This document shows, in pieces, positions 51,603-61,676 of a DNA stretch of 64,000 bases. The notes beneath the pieces were generated by a model. The model was not told the origin of the DNA. It did no database searches and worked only from the letters and a program-made list of their open reading frames with translations. A program made the position numbers and the translations under genes. The stretch's first letter is position 1, and each line of letters starts with the position of its first letter. This DNA comes from Advenella mimigardefordensis DPN7 (GTDB taxonomy: Bacteria > Pseudomonadota > Gammaproteobacteria > Burkholderiales > Burkholderiaceae_B): positions 3,038,001 to 3,102,000 of the forward strand of contig NZ_CP003915.1 of the NCBI RefSeq assembly GCF_000521505.1, written 5' to 3'.

Positions 51603-51979
51603 TCATCAAAAAAGGATGCTGTCGTCACAGCATCCGCAAGAAACATCAGGCCAGACAAAAGCCAGCATCGAATACCGCATGCTGGCTTTTTTGTGCCTGT
51701 TTGTTCTTCTCTGCGAGCGCACTCAGACTGCTAGTGCTTTTTGTGGTCCCTGTCGCCTACAGGCCCGATTCCGTTCTCTTCGTTCATGTTGGCAAGGAAT
51801 CGGCCGTCGACCGCTGGCGTATCCGAAACGGCCGTAATGAGGCACAAGCGTCACGCGGGTCATGGAGACCGGTGCGGCGTATTCAGGCGCAAATTCAAGC
51901 GCACACATCGCCGCTTTCATACACTTGCGGCCAGCCGGATATGACAATGCAAGGACCATCCGGCCGGCCACCTGCCCCC
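51603..51979. other. Intergenic interval after gcdH
   Basis: It holds a T-less hairpin GGATGCTGT / ACAGCATCC (51614-51635) and a strong terminator (51657-51692). From 51693 to 51979 nothing recognisable is seen. Confidence 0.6.
51657..51692. terminator. Terminator of gcdH
   Basis: AAAAGCCAGCAT (51657-51668) pairs with ATGCTGGCTTTT, followed by more T (51687-51692 is a run of six). The A tract also allows use on the minus strand for the urease operon. Confidence 0.88.
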
Positions 51980-52591
51980 TTATGCTCCGGCCAGCAGCAG
52001 CACACCATAGGCAGAAATGGCAGCACCCACCACACGTGAGAACCATGCGCTATGTTGTTTGAGCTGCATTCCGCCTAATAGTCCTGCCACATGCAAGCCG
52101 AAAGTCGCCAGCATGAAACCTGCAACATAGGGAATGGCAGCATTGCTTGCCGGCATCTCCATACCATGCGCCAGTCCGTGAAACAGGGCAAATGCGCCGA
52201 CAATGACAAAGCCGATCATTTCATTGACAGACTTTCTGGTTGCCACCAGCAAACCCAGTATCAATAGCGATGCCATGATCATGGGTTCAACCAGTGGCAG
52301 CTGCACACCCATGATGCCAAGCATTGCGCCTGCGAACAACATAATTAAAAACACGACGGGTGCGAGCATGGCCCGCCGCAGGCTCTGATGCGTCAATGCA
52401 CTCCAGAGACCGACAGCCAGCATTGCCAGCAAATGGTCCAGGCCCGTCAGGGGGTGCAGGAGCCCGGCAGCAAACATGCTGTGTTGCGCCTGATCAATGT
52501 GACCGGGATGCGCAAAAACGGCAGTGGCAGTCAGGCCCAGCAGCGTGCCGACCGTCATCGCAAGGTTCATGGGTTTCAACAAAGTACGCAT
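51980..52591 (-). CDS. hupE: HupE/UreJ-family nickel permease
   Basis: 203-residue inner-membrane protein with a signal-like first helix and about six transmembrane segments. The family motif HPGHIDQ ... GLLHPLTGLDHLLAMLAVGLWSA holds the metal-binding His residues; a second cluster is FALFHGLAHGMEMP. HupE/UreJ proteins import nickel for hydrogenase or urease. Here it lies 95 bp downstream of ureG, so urease is the likely client. Confidence 0.9.
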   Translation of the reverse strand: MRTLLKPMNLAMTVGTLLGLTATAVFAHPGHIDQAQHSMFAAGLLHPLTGLDHLLAMLAVGLWSALTHQSLRRAMLAPVVFLIMLFAGAMLGIMGVQLPLVEPMIMASLLILGLLVATRKSVNEMIGFVIVGAFALFHGLAHGMEMPASNAAIPYVAGFMLATFGLHVAGLLGGMQLKQHSAWFSRVVGAAISAYGVLLLAGA

Positions 52592-52686
52592 ATCAAACTC
52601 CTAGACTAGTGTAAGAATGGCTACGTTTTCCAGCACGCTGGCGCGACCAGCCAAGTAGCAATAAATGATTTTCGGCCGCACCCTGT

Positions 52687-53433
52687 TTAACGATGCACAT
52701 GAGGATGTGCCTCATCACCATGACGATGGATATAACCGCCGTCTTCTGTTGCATGAAAATGAGGCGCCATCGGACCCGGATCTGTGGGTACATGCGTGCC
52801 GTTGACGTGCGCTTCATGCAGATGACGAACCCAGTCGCAGAGCGCCTTTTCAGTATCAGGATACTTTTTGGAATGGGCAAGAACAGGCGCACCAGCGCGT
52901 GCCGCGCGGGCGTCCTTCAGCATTTGTTCGACGTCCACATCCACATGCTCGCCAAGGTCTACCTTATTGACGATAAGCAGATCGGCGCGGCCGATGCCCG
53001 GCCCGCCCTTGCGCGCCACGTCACCACCACCGGCCACATCAATCACGAAAATCTGCGCATCCACCAGGGATGGTGAAAAAGTAGCGGTCAGATTATCACC
53101 ACCGCTCTCGATAAGCACAATATCCAGCGGCGCAAAGTCTTTCTCCAGGTCTTCGACCGCAAGCAGATTCATCGTGACGTCGTCGCGTATGGCGGTGTGC
53201 GGACATGCCCCGGTTTCTACCGCCCGGATGCGCTCGACCGGCAGCACGCCTTCCGCTCTCAGGAAGCGGGCATCTTCATCCGTATATATGTCGTTTGTGA
53301 TAACCCCGATCTGGAACTCATGACGCAGGCTTCGGCATAATGTGGCAACGACCGAGCTTTTGCCTGTGCCCACGGGCCCTGCAACGCCCAATCGCAATGC
53401 ACGCGTACGCGTATTATCAGTTTGTGTATTCAT
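52687..53433 (-). CDS. ureG: Urease accessory GTPase UreG with His-rich C-terminus
   Basis: SIMIBI-class GTPase (248 residues) that energises nickel insertion into urease. The P-loop [12 protein letters not shown], the metal-binding CPH in [25 protein letters not shown] and VNKVDL are all present. The last 25 residues carry seven histidines (…[17 protein letters not shown]); UreG His-rich regions are usually N-terminal. Because no ureE is present, this tail may bind nickel. The start overlaps the end of ureD by 17 nt; AAGGA precedes the ATG. Confidence 0.95.
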   Translation of the reverse strand: MNTQTDNTRTRALRLGVAGPVGTGKSSVVATLCRSLRHEFQIGVITNDIYTDEDARFLRAEGVLPVERIRAVETGACPHTAIRDDVTMNLLAVEDLEKDFAPLDIVLIESGGDNLTATFSPSLVDAQIFVIDVAGGGDVARKGGPGIGRADLLIVNKVDLGEHVDVDVEQMLKDARAARAGAPVLAHSKKYPDTEKALCDWVRHLHEAHVNGTHVPTDPGPMAPHFHATEDGGYIHRHGDEAHPHVHR

Positions 53434-54328
53434 AATCGTTTCCTTGTCGAATAGTGTCAAAAGAGGGCATCGCCTGGTCGGGCTTATCCCGGTAGCGACC
53501 GGCATGCCGATCAGCCCGGGCAGGTTCAGCGGTCGCAACAGACCACCCTCCTCCCAGCAGGTTAATACCGTGTTCCAGATGTTTGCGCAACGTCCAGGTT
53601 TCCGCCGCCAGGGCGCTGATCATGACGGCGGGCCCCTCTAGCGGCAATAGCGCAGCATCGGCTGCAAATAAATTGGTTTGGGGCTGGGCTGCACACCATT
53701 GCGGGTCCACAACGAGCACGGTGCCCATACACTTGTGCTGGCCGAGGACCGCGCAACTGCGCCACCCCACGGCGGCCGGCCCGATTTGCTGTTGCTGGCA
53801 GAACAAAGGCTGTCCATCCCGTTTAACGCGCATGTTTTGCAGAAGATTGCCAGGTTGCTCCTTGTGACGCCCGAACTGCAGTTCGTCGCGCATGAACAGA
53901 CGAGCGCTGGCGGCAAGTTCGATATTGATTGTATGCACATGGTGACATCCACGTGCAGCAATTATCGGCTCGCCCATCCAGACAAACGTGGCGTCCTCTT
54001 CCACGGCGATATTGATCCTCATGCTGGAGCGTCCGCCGCGTGCGCCAGGCAGCAAAAGTGTGGAAGAAATCTCATTGAGCAATAAAGTACTACCTGCGCC
54101 CACGCGAATGTTCAGCTCGAAATCGTCGCCGCCCAGCGGGCCTGCCGCGCCCGAGACGAGCGAAACCCGCGCCACGGAACCCGTACGCAACGCCTGCGGT
54201 TCCGGCTCTTTGGCGTGCGTAGGACGCAATATCAGCGGCGCCTGCGACCGAAGCGTATGCACTCTGCTGACAGGACGGCCGGTATGGTCAAAGTCCTGAC
54301 GGGTCGCAAGCGTCGCCCGGGCCGTCAT
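53417..54328 (-). CDS. ureD: Urease accessory protein UreD (UreH)
   Basis: Scaffold protein (303 residues) of the UreD-UreF-UreG activation complex. Recognisable blocks are [53 protein letters not shown] and [11 protein letters not shown]. These resemble the actinobacterial branch more than the enterobacterial one (recalled, not aligned). ATG at 54328 lies 26 bp after ureF; the frame stays open upstream to 54487 across ureF without family support. Confidence 0.87.
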   Translation of the reverse strand: MTARATLATRQDFDHTGRPVSRVHTLRSQAPLILRPTHAKEPEPQALRTGSVARVSLVSGAAGPLGGDDFELNIRVGAGSTLLLNEISSTLLLPGARGGRSSMRINIAVEEDATFVWMGEPIIAARGCHHVHTINIELAASARLFMRDELQFGRHKEQPGNLLQNMRVKRDGQPLFCQQQQIGPAAVGWRSCAVLGQHKCMGTVLVVDPQWCAAQPQTNLFAADAALLPLEGPAVMISALAAETWTLRKHLEHGINLLGGGWSVATAEPARADRHAGRYRDKPDQAMPSFDTIRQGNDYEYTN

Positions 54329-54353
54329 GACGCCAGGCTGGTGAATTGGATGA

Positions 54354-55025
54354 TCAAGAGGCAAAGAGACGTACCCCCCAATTCCTGTGGTGTTCAGCGG
54401 CCAGATCGAGCAAAGGCGTTCCCAGGGCCGGCAAATCGTCGGGCGGCGTGTCGGCATGCTCGCCCGCCTGCTGCGCCAGCGTATCAAGAAAATCGGTCAG
54501 GCGCGCCAGGGCAGCCTGCACGGCGAACGGATCGACGCTGAGCACCTTGACGGCAGCAGCAGCCGGCCCAGCCACGGATTCGTGCAGAACAATGAGCGCC
54601 GCTTCCGTGGGCGCCAGCCCGAATGCCGCGGCTGCCATGCCATAGACGACGGGCTGGTGCATATCGCGCCGCGCCTGTGCCGGCACGTCGATGGATCGAA
54701 TACTGGTGACGGCACGCAATAGCTGTCTTCCGAGCGCACGGGAGACGGCCCGCGTCGCTTTGGACGGCGTGCGAACATCCAGCTGTCTGTCCAGCTCACA
54801 CAGCAACGCGTGCTGTCGCGTCTGGGCAGCACGGCAGGCGGCCGCGGCGAATGATGCGGCCACCAGACCGGCAGTCGCCGCGCGCCCTTCAAGAAAATCC
54901 TCCAGTCCGGCTACGTCAGTCAGCCCATGGATATGCACCGTGGGCTCCAGACCGCCGGAATGCGCATATCCGCCGGCAGGGAGACGTCCGTCTGCCAGCA
55001 ATAACAGCGCGGCACTATGTGCCAT
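54354..55025 (-). CDS. ureF: Urease accessory protein UreF
   Basis: All-helical protein (223 residues) that gates the GTPase activity of UreG and passes nickel on through UreD. The N-terminus LLLLADGRLPAGGYAHSGGLEPTVHIHGL is typical, followed by the LEDFLEGRAATAGLVAASFAAAACRAA helix and a C-terminal region ending LDLAAEHHRNWGVRLFAS. It lies 13 bp after ureC with no ureE between. Confidence 0.92.
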   Translation of the reverse strand: MAHSAALLLLADGRLPAGGYAHSGGLEPTVHIHGLTDVAGLEDFLEGRAATAGLVAASFAAAACRAAQTRQHALLCELDRQLDVRTPSKATRAVSRALGRQLLRAVTSIRSIDVPAQARRDMHQPVVYGMAAAAFGLAPTEAALIVLHESVAGPAAAAVKVLSVDPFAVQAALARLTDFLDTLAQQAGEHADTPPDDLPALGTPLLDLAAEHHRNWGVRLFAS

Positions 55026-55038
55026 TCCGTACCTCGCT

Positions 55039-56748
55039 TCAGAATAGAAAATAGCGTTGAGCCATGGGAACCTCTACTGCAGGTTCATGGTCGATCAACT
55101 CCCCGTCGACCTTGACGGCGTAGCTATCGGGATCCACCTCTATATGCGGCAGGGCCGAGTTTTCAGGCAGATCGGCCTTGGTGCGCGTTCGGCAGTTTTC
55201 AACAGCGACCAGAGGACGCTTGATATTCAAGCGGCCCGCAAGCCCATCGTCAATGGCCACCTGCGACACGAAGGCCACGCTGGTTGCAGCGGCAGCCGGC
55301 GAATGCACGTTAAAGCCAATGCGCTCAAGCACCGGCTGCGGTGTGGGAATGGATGCATTGGGATCACCCAGTGCCGCGGTCGCAGCCATGCCGCCCTTGA
55401 ATACGATCGTAGGACGTATGCCGAACAGGGCCGGTTGCCAAAGCACCAGGTCGGCCATTTTGCCTACTTCGATGGATCCGACGTGCTTTTCCAGCCCGTG
55501 TGCGATAGCCGGACAAATGGTGTATTTGGCCACATACCGGCGCGCCCGGTGGTTGTCTGCCAACGTATCGCCGGGTAGCGAACCACGCAACTGTTTCATC
55601 CGGTGCGCCGTCTGCCAGGTACGGATGACGACCTCACCGATACGGCCCATGGCCTGCGCATCGGACGACATAATCGACAGCGCGCCTATATCGTGCAGTA
55701 CATCTTCGGCAGCAATGGTACCCGCCCGCACACGGCTTTCAGCAAAAGCAAGATCATTGGGGACCCGGGGATTCAAATGGTGCGCCACCATGACCATATC
55801 CAGATGCTCGTCCACCGTATTGCGGGTAAACGGACGGGTCGGGTTGGTCGAAGCGGGCAACACATTGGGCTCGCCGGCAATCCGGATAATATCGGGTGCA
55901 TGCCCGCCACCGGCGCCTTCGGTGTGAAACGAATGGAACGAGCGTCCGGCAACGGCCTTGAGCATATCTTCAACAAAGCCCGCCTCATTCAGCGTATCGG
56001 AGTGAATCGCGACCTGTACACCGGATGCATCTGCAACCTGAAGTGCGGCGTCGATCACCGCCGGCGTGGCGCCCCAGTCTTCATGGACCTTGAAACCACC
56101 CACGCCCCCCCGCAATTGCTCCCACAAGGAGTCATGGGACACGGTATTGCCGCGCCCCAGAAAGAGCACATTAACCGGCCAGGGCTCAAAACCTTCGAGC
56201 ATGCGCTGCATCCACCATGCGCCCGGCGTAGCCAGCGTGGCCTTGGACCCTTCGGTCGGGCCGGAGCCGCCCCCTGTCACCGTGGTTGTGCCGGAGGCCA
56301 GCGCGATTTGCAGCATCTGCGGACCCACGAAGTGAACGTGGGTGTCCACCGCCCCTGCCGTCATGATCAGCCCGTTGCCAGACATGATCTCGGTCGATGG
56401 CCCGATCACCAGATCAGGATGCACGCCGTCCATGGTGTCAGGGTTGCCTGCCTTGCCCAATGCGACGATACGACCGTCCCGAACGCCCACATCCGCTTTG
56501 ATAACGCCCCAGTGGTCAAGAATAACGGCGCCGGTGATCACCAGATCGGGCGTACCTTCAGCGCGTGTGGCACACGATTGTCCCATCGACTCGCGCACCG
56601 ACTTGCCGCCGCCGAACACCGCTTCGTTACCGCCTGCACACAGGTCTTTTTCGACTTCGATCAACAGATTGGTGTCAGCCAGCCGGATGCGATCACCCGT
56701 GGTCGGACCATATGAAGCCATATATTCAGATCGAGAAATCTTTGCCAT
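55039..56748 (-). CDS. ureC: Urease alpha subunit (UreC), flap Cys replaced by Ala
   Basis: Catalytic subunit of urease (569 residues), which hydrolyses urea to ammonia and carbamate at a dinickel site. Ligands seen are H137 and H139 (DTHVHFVGP), carbamylated Lys220 ([10 protein letters not shown]), H222, H249, H275 and Asp363 (MSSDAQAMG). The mobile flap reads VAHHLN (321-326), so the usual Cys of VCHHLD is Ala322; the catalytic His of the flap is kept. [20 protein letters not shown] at 56748 is the canonical start; it overlaps ureB by 23 nt. Confidence 0.97.
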   Translation of the reverse strand: MAKISRSEYMASYGPTTGDRIRLADTNLLIEVEKDLCAGGNEAVFGGGKSVRESMGQSCATRAEGTPDLVITGAVILDHWGVIKADVGVRDGRIVALGKAGNPDTMDGVHPDLVIGPSTEIMSGNGLIMTAGAVDTHVHFVGPQMLQIALASGTTTVTGGGSGPTEGSKATLATPGAWWMQRMLEGFEPWPVNVLFLGRGNTVSHDSLWEQLRGGVGGFKVHEDWGATPAVIDAALQVADASGVQVAIHSDTLNEAGFVEDMLKAVAGRSFHSFHTEGAGGGHAPDIIRIAGEPNVLPASTNPTRPFTRNTVDEHLDMVMVAHHLNPRVPNDLAFAESRVRAGTIAAEDVLHDIGALSIMSSDAQAMGRIGEVVIRTWQTAHRMKQLRGSLPGDTLADNHRARRYVAKYTICPAIAHGLEKHVGSIEVGKMADLVLWQPALFGIRPTIVFKGGMAATAALGDPNASIPTPQPVLERIGFNVHSPAAAATSVAFVSQVAIDDGLAGRLNIKRPLVAVENCRTRTKADLPENSALPHIEVDPDSYAVKVDGELIDHEPAVEVPMAQRYFLF

Positions 56749-57286
56749 CCAGACTGCCTCCGCACAAACCTCGTAAACCACGCACGACGCGCCTACCTTG
56801 TATATCCACTAACTCTACTTCAACCACCGCACCGGGTTCGAAACGCACGGAACCACCAGACAGCACGTTCAGCCGTTTCCCCCAGGCACTGGCGCGATCA
56901 AACTCCAGGGCAGCGTTGACCTCAGCAAAGTGAAAATGCGAACCAACCTGAATCGGACGATCAGCGCCATTGACAACCATAAGCGTGATGACCGGCATCC
57001 CGGCATTGATTTCCACGTCCTCGGTGCAATACAGGATTTCTCCGGGTACCAGCGGGACGGACTCATCAGACTCATCGTCAGACTCCCGCCGCGGTGCCTG
57101 CCGCTCTCCGGTGCCCGCCCGACGGGGCGAACTGGGGCTGCTGGCCCCCGAAGAATGTGTCGGCCCCTCACTCGTCGGTTCGGCGTCGGGATACTCACGA
57201 CCTGGATCGTCTGAGGCATGCACCGGCTCTCCTGCATCGGCAGGAATGGGATCCGGATTTTCAAAGGGATTGGGTTTGTCTTTCAT
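56726..57286 (-). CDS. ureB: Urease beta subunit with long disordered N-terminal extension
   Basis: 186 residues, against about 101-110 for ordinary UreB. The canonical domain starts near residue 80 ([17 protein letters not shown] ... [18 protein letters not shown] ... [27 protein letters not shown]). The first 80 residues are Pro/Ser/Glu/Asp-rich and look disordered ([40 protein letters not shown]). It overlaps ureA by 4 nt (ATGA). The extension lies in frame with no internal ATG near the domain start, so it is probably made. Confidence 0.94.
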   Translation of the reverse strand: MKDKPNPFENPDPIPADAGEPVHASDDPGREYPDAEPTSEGPTHSSGASSPSSPRRAGTGERQAPRRESDDESDESVPLVPGEILYCTEDVEINAGMPVITLMVVNGADRPIQVGSHFHFAEVNAALEFDRASAWGKRLNVLSGGSVRFEPGAVVEVELVDIQGRRVVRGLRGLCGGSLDGKDFSI

Positions 57287-57585
57287 GAGATCGGCCCTGT
57301 AACCGTAACCAGTTTCGTTCCATCTGGAAACGTCGCTTCCACCTGAACCTGGCCCAGCATTTCCGGAACGCCTTCCATCACATCGTCACGTGTCAGCACA
57401 TGGCGACCGGCTTCCATGAGATCAGCAACCGTTTCCCCGTCACGCGCACCTTCAAGCAAAAAGGCGGTGATATAGGCCGTCGCCTCGGGCAAATTGAGTT
57501 TCAGACCGCGCTGCTTGCGTTCGAGCGCAAGCTTGCCGGCCGTATATACCATCAACCGTTCCTGTTCATACATACTTAAAAACAT
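57283..57585 (-). CDS. ureA: Urease gamma subunit
   Basis: 100-residue structural subunit of the urease trimer. The family blocks [34 protein letters not shown] and [18 protein letters not shown] are clear. It is the first gene of ureABC-F-D-G-hupE. The start could be MFLSMYEQE at 57585 or the ATG four codons later. Confidence 0.95.
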   Translation of the reverse strand: MFLSMYEQERLMVYTAGKLALERKQRGLKLNLPEATAYITAFLLEGARDGETVADLMEAGRHVLTRDDVMEGVPEMLGQVQVEATFPDGTKLVTVTGPIS

Positions 57586-57944
57586 GATAGATAGCCCTTC
57601 TTTACATGCATTTCACATGAAATTAAAAACATCATGACCGAAGCCATTTGAGATGCACCGCATATCGCCGTGCAATGCCCGATCATCTGCAAAAAATACT
57701 AGCATGGGGTCCCCCCCCAGTCAACGAAATTGGGGCTCCCCACAGAAGCTAAAACAGACCCGCTCAGTCAGGTCAATGTGCTCCCTGCACAAGCCGCAAC
57801 GGACAGGCAATAAGACCAACCCGGCAAAGGTTCAATCGCAACTGGAAAAGCGCCTCGGAACCGAGGCGCTTTTCCAGTAAATTGAGAAAAACCGATTGTG
57901 TAACGGCAAACCTGATTAACCTCTGCCGTTGTGTCATTGAAAGC
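57586..57944. other. Urease promoter region and upstream terminator
   Basis: No gene. Next to ureA the DNA is A+T-rich with a -10-like TATCAT on the minus strand. An imperfect dyad of G and C runs (TGGGGTCCCC ... GGGGCTCCCCA) lies at 57705-57741, and the terminator at 57841-57878. Confidence 0.45.
57841..57878. terminator. Very strong bidirectional hairpin terminator
   Basis: A 38-bp perfect palindrome with an 18-bp stem (ACTGGAAAAGCGCCTCGG) and AA at the centre. The AAAA/TTTT tracts are inside the stem. It separates the MaoC gene from the urease operon. Confidence 0.82.
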
Positions 57945-58403
57945 TTATTCCTGATCTTTTTCCATGCTCTCGGAAATATCAAAAAGGCTGGTGGCATCCA
58001 GTTCCAGCACGGTTTCATTTTTCTGGTTGGTTACTTCCCAGCTCCACAGCAGAATGCCAAGCCCTTCCCTCGTGTTGGAAACCCTTTTGGCCTTGACCAC
58101 GCCTTTCCAGAACAGGTCGTCGCCGGGTCTGACGGGTTTGAGCCATTTGACGCTATCCAGACCGGGCGAAGCAAACGATTCGGAGCCCTCCAGCGCAGCC
58201 TCTACGGCCATTTTCATGGCAATCCCACAGGTGTGCCAGCCGCTGGCGATCAGGCCTTTCCAGGGGCCGGCCTTGGCCCGTTCCGGATTAACGTGAAACC
58301 ACTGTGGGTCATAGGCTTCGGCGAAGCGAATGATTTCTTCTTCGGTCAAATGCCGGGGTCCCTGTTCAAAGACCATACCCGGCTGGAATTCCGCGAATTT
58401 CAT
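57945..58403 (-). CDS. MaoC-like hot-dog dehydratase
   Basis: 152-residue protein with a single MaoC-type hot-dog domain: TEEEIIRFAEAYDPQWFHVNPERA carries the hydratase-like Asp and His, followed by GLIASGWHTCGIAMKMAV and VRPGDDLFWKGVV. Such proteins hydrate trans-2-enoyl-CoA or similar acyl-thioesters; the substrate is unknown. It stands alone, divergent from the alpha/beta hydrolase gene. Confidence 0.87.
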   Translation of the reverse strand: MKFAEFQPGMVFEQGPRHLTEEEIIRFAEAYDPQWFHVNPERAKAGPWKGLIASGWHTCGIAMKMAVEAALEGSESFASPGLDSVKWLKPVRPGDDLFWKGVVKAKRVSNTREGLGILLWSWEVTNQKNETVLELDATSLFDISESMEKDQE

Positions 58404-58588
58404 TTAACGAACCTTATTGTGAACGGCACAAAAGCAGCAAAGCTGTATGCCCCTCTGTAAATGCAGCGTCTGACTTGATAAACTGGCGGTGGTGCAAATG
58501 GATAGGCGCACCGGCAGACAACTGCCCGCAACCGGCTATTTTACTTAAACTTCGTAGCTACAACCATAAACTCACATTTATTCTGAAA

Positions 58589-59389
58589 ATGGCTGACACC
58601 TTACTGACGAACGTTTCATATGACGAAAAAACCGTGTCTATCGAATATCAGGTCATTCACTCCGACAGGCGTGATCGGCCACTTCTGGTGTTCCTGCACG
58701 AAGGACTGGGTTCGGTTGCCATGTGGAAAGACTGGCCCGCGAACCTGTGCCAGTTGCTCGATTGCCGTGGTCTGGTCTTTTCGCGCTACGGTTACGGCAA
58801 ATCTACGCCCCGCCCTGCCCAGGAACAGTGGGCGACAGACTTCATGCACATCCAGGCACAACAGTTCCTGCCTGCTTTTTTCTCTGCACTCGGCATAGAC
58901 ACACGCACGGATCAGCCCATTCTGATCGGGCATAGCGACGGCGCATCGATCGCATTGCTCTACGCCGCTGCCTTTCCTGAGCAGGTGCGCGCCACGGCGG
59001 TGCTGGCGCCTCATTTGTTTGTCGAGGATGCTACGGTGAAAAATATTGCGCTTGCACGCCAGGCCTACCTGACCACCGATCTGCCAGAAAAACTGCAACG
59101 CTATCATGATGATGTTGATTCGGCGTTCTGGGGATGGAACGATGTCTGGCTCTCAGCCGCATTCCAGACATGGAATATTGAAGACGAAGTGGCAGACATC
59201 CGCAGCCCCATCCTGGCCATCCAGGGGCGTGAAGACGAATACGGATCGCTGGCCCAGATCGAGCATATTGCCCAGCTCGCTGCCAACGTAGAACTGTATG
59301 TGATCGACGATTGCCGCCATTCTCCACACCGCGACAAGCCCGAACAAACCAGCGATGCCATTGTCGCCTTTGTGCGCGCGCTGCTCTGA
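58589..59389 (+). CDS. Alpha/beta-hydrolase
   Basis: 266-residue hydrolase. The oxyanion region LVFLHEGLGSVAMW, nucleophile Ser116 in LIGHSDGAS, acid in AIQGREDEYG and catalytic His in DCRHSPHRDKPEQ form a complete triad. It is closest in feel to the small esterase/carboxylester hydrolases next to acyl-CoA genes; the substrate cannot be given. The ATG at 58589 is preferred over an upstream ATG at 58475 that would add 38 residues without similarity to the family. Confidence 0.82.
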   Translation: MADTLLTNVSYDEKTVSIEYQVIHSDRRDRPLLVFLHEGLGSVAMWKDWPANLCQLLDCRGLVFSRYGYGKSTPRPAQEQWATDFMHIQAQQFLPAFFSALGIDTRTDQPILIGHSDGASIALLYAAAFPEQVRATAVLAPHLFVEDATVKNIALARQAYLTTDLPEKLQRYHDDVDSAFWGWNDVWLSAAFQTWNIEDEVADIRSPILAIQGREDEYGSLAQIEHIAQLAANVELYVIDDCRHSPHRDKPEQTSDAIVAFVRALL

Positions 59390-59805
59390 AGCCAGATCCG
59401 ATATTGTACTTGTCAGCGTTGATCCTGATAAGTCGTGGCTATGAGCTCATCGGAACTTACGAATAGACGATATCTGCGCCTTTGCCTACCATAAGTCTCA
59501 CGCGATGTTCCTGCACTCGCTGATTCCAAATGATGTAATTGTTACATCCATCATTTTACTGGAGACTTCTCATGGCAAAAGTAGTATGTGAGCCTGCGGC
59601 CAGGCAATGAACGCGTACAAGCACTGCGCAGGTTTATTATGGGCCCGGAAGGCCAGGTCATACTCACGTCGCATGGCTTTCTTAGCACGCTGCCGGAAAA
59701 CTGAACATCGACATGAGCCATCCGGTATTGAATGACATCATCGTCCGTATGAGCATCCGCCCACGCGCATTGCTCACTGCGATCTGTTGTTGCTGGCGAT
59801 GATAA
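59390..59805. other. Gene-free interval with operator-like palindrome and possible gene remnants
   Basis: GATGTAA-TTG-TTACATC (59532-59548) is a perfect 7-3-7 dyad followed by a GGAG site and an ATG at 59572, whose frame closes after 12 codons. A second frame continues as SLRPGNERVQALRRFIMGPE ... LPEN to a stop near 59703, and a third ATG frame follows (MSHPVLNDIIVRMSIRP). This looks like a degraded small gene, but I do not recognise it. Confidence 0.35.
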
Positions 59806-60828
59806 TCACAACACCTCCTGCCTCAGCTGCGGAAACACTTTGGACACTTTATTCAGTAAATAATCGCCGTAAATGCCATTAAAGGCATGCACATTTTCCT
59901 TGTCCCAGCGCGAAGCACTGTCATCCGCATCAGGCACGTGTGGCAGCCCTTCGATCGGATGCACACGTGAAAAATAGTTGGGATCAAAAAACAATGGGAA
60001 AGACAGCCTATCGGTGCCCGACGTATTGCGTACGACCCGATGCGCGGTCGAACGATACCAGCCGCCGGTCATGCGCTCCAGCATATCGCCAATATTGCAA
60101 ATGAACGTGTTTGGCACCGGCGTCGCATCAGTCCAGCCACCAGGCGTCTTTACCTGCAAGCCACCAATCTGGTCCTGTAGCAGAATGGTCAGCAAGCCAT
60201 AATCAGTGTGTTCACCGACACCCCATTGCACGTCCATGTCTTTAGGTACATCCTGGGACGGATAATTGAATATGCGAAACAAAATCAGCGGATCGGCGGT
60301 GTAGCGGCTCTCAAAGTAATTTGCAGGCAATTCCAGACTAAGCGCAATGCCCCGCATCAGGGCCTGCCCCAGCGTGGTCACCGCTTCCATGTATTGCAAT
60401 ATCGCCTCCCTGAACGCCGGCACGTCCGGAAACAGGTTACGTCCATGCACCGGCGTCGCAGCCAGCACCAGCGGATGGTCATCTGCCAGTTCGGTCCCCA
60501 GATAAAGCCCTTCTTTCCAATCCGGCCTGCCCGACGTCAATTCGCCCCCCAGAGGAAAGTAACCGCGCCACGCACGGCCGCCCAGGGCCATCCGCCAGCG
60601 CATTTTTTCCTGTTCGTCCAGCGCAAAAAAACGGCGACTGAGCATTTCCAGGCGTTGTATCAATGCGCTGTCTACACCATGTCCTGAAACATAGAAAAAG
60701 CCATGGGCACGACAAGCATTGCGGATGCGATCGGCCACCGTCTGGAGCGCTTCAGCGCTACTGTCGGTTATCAATGCAGAGACATCAATAATCGGTAATG
60801 CCGCATGTGTTTCGGAGGTGTGGTTCAT
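59806..60828 (-). CDS. 2-oxoglutarate/Fe(II) oxygenase, isopenicillin-N-synthase-like
   Basis: 340-residue non-heme iron dioxygenase. An N-terminal DIOX_N domain (LPIIDVSALI ... RAHGFFYVSGHGV) is followed by the double-stranded beta-helix with iron ligands His207 and Asp209 (GEHTDYG) and His263 (STAHRVV), and Arg274 with Ser276 (RLSF) for 2-oxoglutarate. It lies about 100 bp downstream of an amino-acid ABC transporter on the same strand, so an imported amino acid or small molecule is a reasonable substrate guess. Confidence 0.9.
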   Translation of the reverse strand: MNHTSETHAALPIIDVSALITDSSAEALQTVADRIRNACRAHGFFYVSGHGVDSALIQRLEMLSRRFFALDEQEKMRWRMALGGRAWRGYFPLGGELTSGRPDWKEGLYLGTELADDHPLVLAATPVHGRNLFPDVPAFREAILQYMEAVTTLGQALMRGIALSLELPANYFESRYTADPLILFRIFNYPSQDVPKDMDVQWGVGEHTDYGLLTILLQDQIGGLQVKTPGGWTDATPVPNTFICNIGDMLERMTGGWYRSTAHRVVRNTSGTDRLSFPLFFDPNYFSRVHPIEGLPHVPDADDSASRWDKENVHAFNGIYGDYLLNKVSKVFPQLRQEVL

Positions 60829-60932
60829 GATGGGTATCGAATAAATGATTGATTATCAGGCCTTGCCTGCACATTCGCACAGGATAACAATGGCGGCCTA
60901 TTCCTGTTGTCGCCCTGTCCTGGAAGACACTG

Positions 60933-61676
60933 TTATACTGCCCGGGAAAAAGGCGTGCGTATATCAGAGAGAAACTGCGCCGCCCGGGGATGCTGCGGAC
61001 GGTTGAAAAAATCATCCGGTGTAGCGCGCTCCAGTATTTTTCCGGCATCCATAAACAGAATCCGGTCGGCCACTTCGCGCGCAAATCCCATTTCATGCGT
61101 AACGCAAACCATGGTCATACCTTCTTTGGCCAGATCCCGCATCACCAATAGCACTTCTCCCACCATCTCCGGATCCAGCGAACTGGTCGGCTCGTCAAAC
61201 AGCATCAGAGGTGGCTCCATGGCCAGCGCACGAGCGATAGCCACCCGCTGCTGCTGCCCGCCTGACAGCGCATCCGGCATCGCATCAGCCTTATGGGCGA
61301 GGCCGACACGCTCCAGCAAAGACAGGGCCCTTTCCCTTGCTGCCTGAACCGACATACCACGCAAATGCATTGGAGCCAGTGTGCAGTTTTCCAGCGCAGT
61401 CAGATGAGGAAACAGATTGAACTGCTGGAAGACAAAACCAATGCCGGACCGAAAGGCATTCAGATCGATTGATGCATCATGGATATCCTGAGCATTGACG
61501 CGAATATGACCCGACTGTATCGGCTCCAGCCGATTGACCGTGCGAATCAGCGTGGACTTGCCCGACCCGGAAGGACCGCAGACGACCACGACTTCCCCGC
61601 GCGCAACCGTTTCCGTCACATCTACCAAGGCATGATATTTGTCATACCATTTATTCACATTTTCAAATTCAATCAT
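60933..61676 (-). CDS. Polar amino-acid ABC transporter, ATPase
   Basis: 247-residue GlnQ/GltL-type ATPase. Walker [14 protein letters not shown]-loop [14 protein letters not shown], signature [15 protein letters not shown] and Walker [16 protein letters not shown] are intact, as is the H-loop VTHEMGFA. The start [17 protein letters not shown] at 61676 overlaps the permease stop by 4 nt. Its last codons ([11 protein letters not shown]) are ordinary. Confidence 0.94.
   Translation of the reverse strand: MIEFENVNKWYDKYHALVDVTETVARGEVVVVCGPSGSGKSTLIRTVNRLEPIQSGHIRVNAQDIHDASIDLNAFRSGIGFVFQQFNLFPHLTALENCTLAPMHLRGMSVQAARERALSLLERVGLAHKADAMPDALSGGQQQRVAIARALAMEPPLMLFDEPTSSLDPEMVGEVLLVMRDLAKEGMTMVCVTHEMGFAREVADRILFMDAGKILERATPDDFFNRPQHPRAAQFLSDIRTPFSRAV

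Noticed and set aside
55603..56715. 370-codon plus-strand ORF opposite ureC
   Set aside because: Antisense shadow of the strongly conserved ureC coding sequence.
57705..57741. G-run/C-run dyad upstream of ureA considered as a terminator or operator
   Set aside because: Pairing is imperfect and there is no T tract; it may be a low-complexity feature only.
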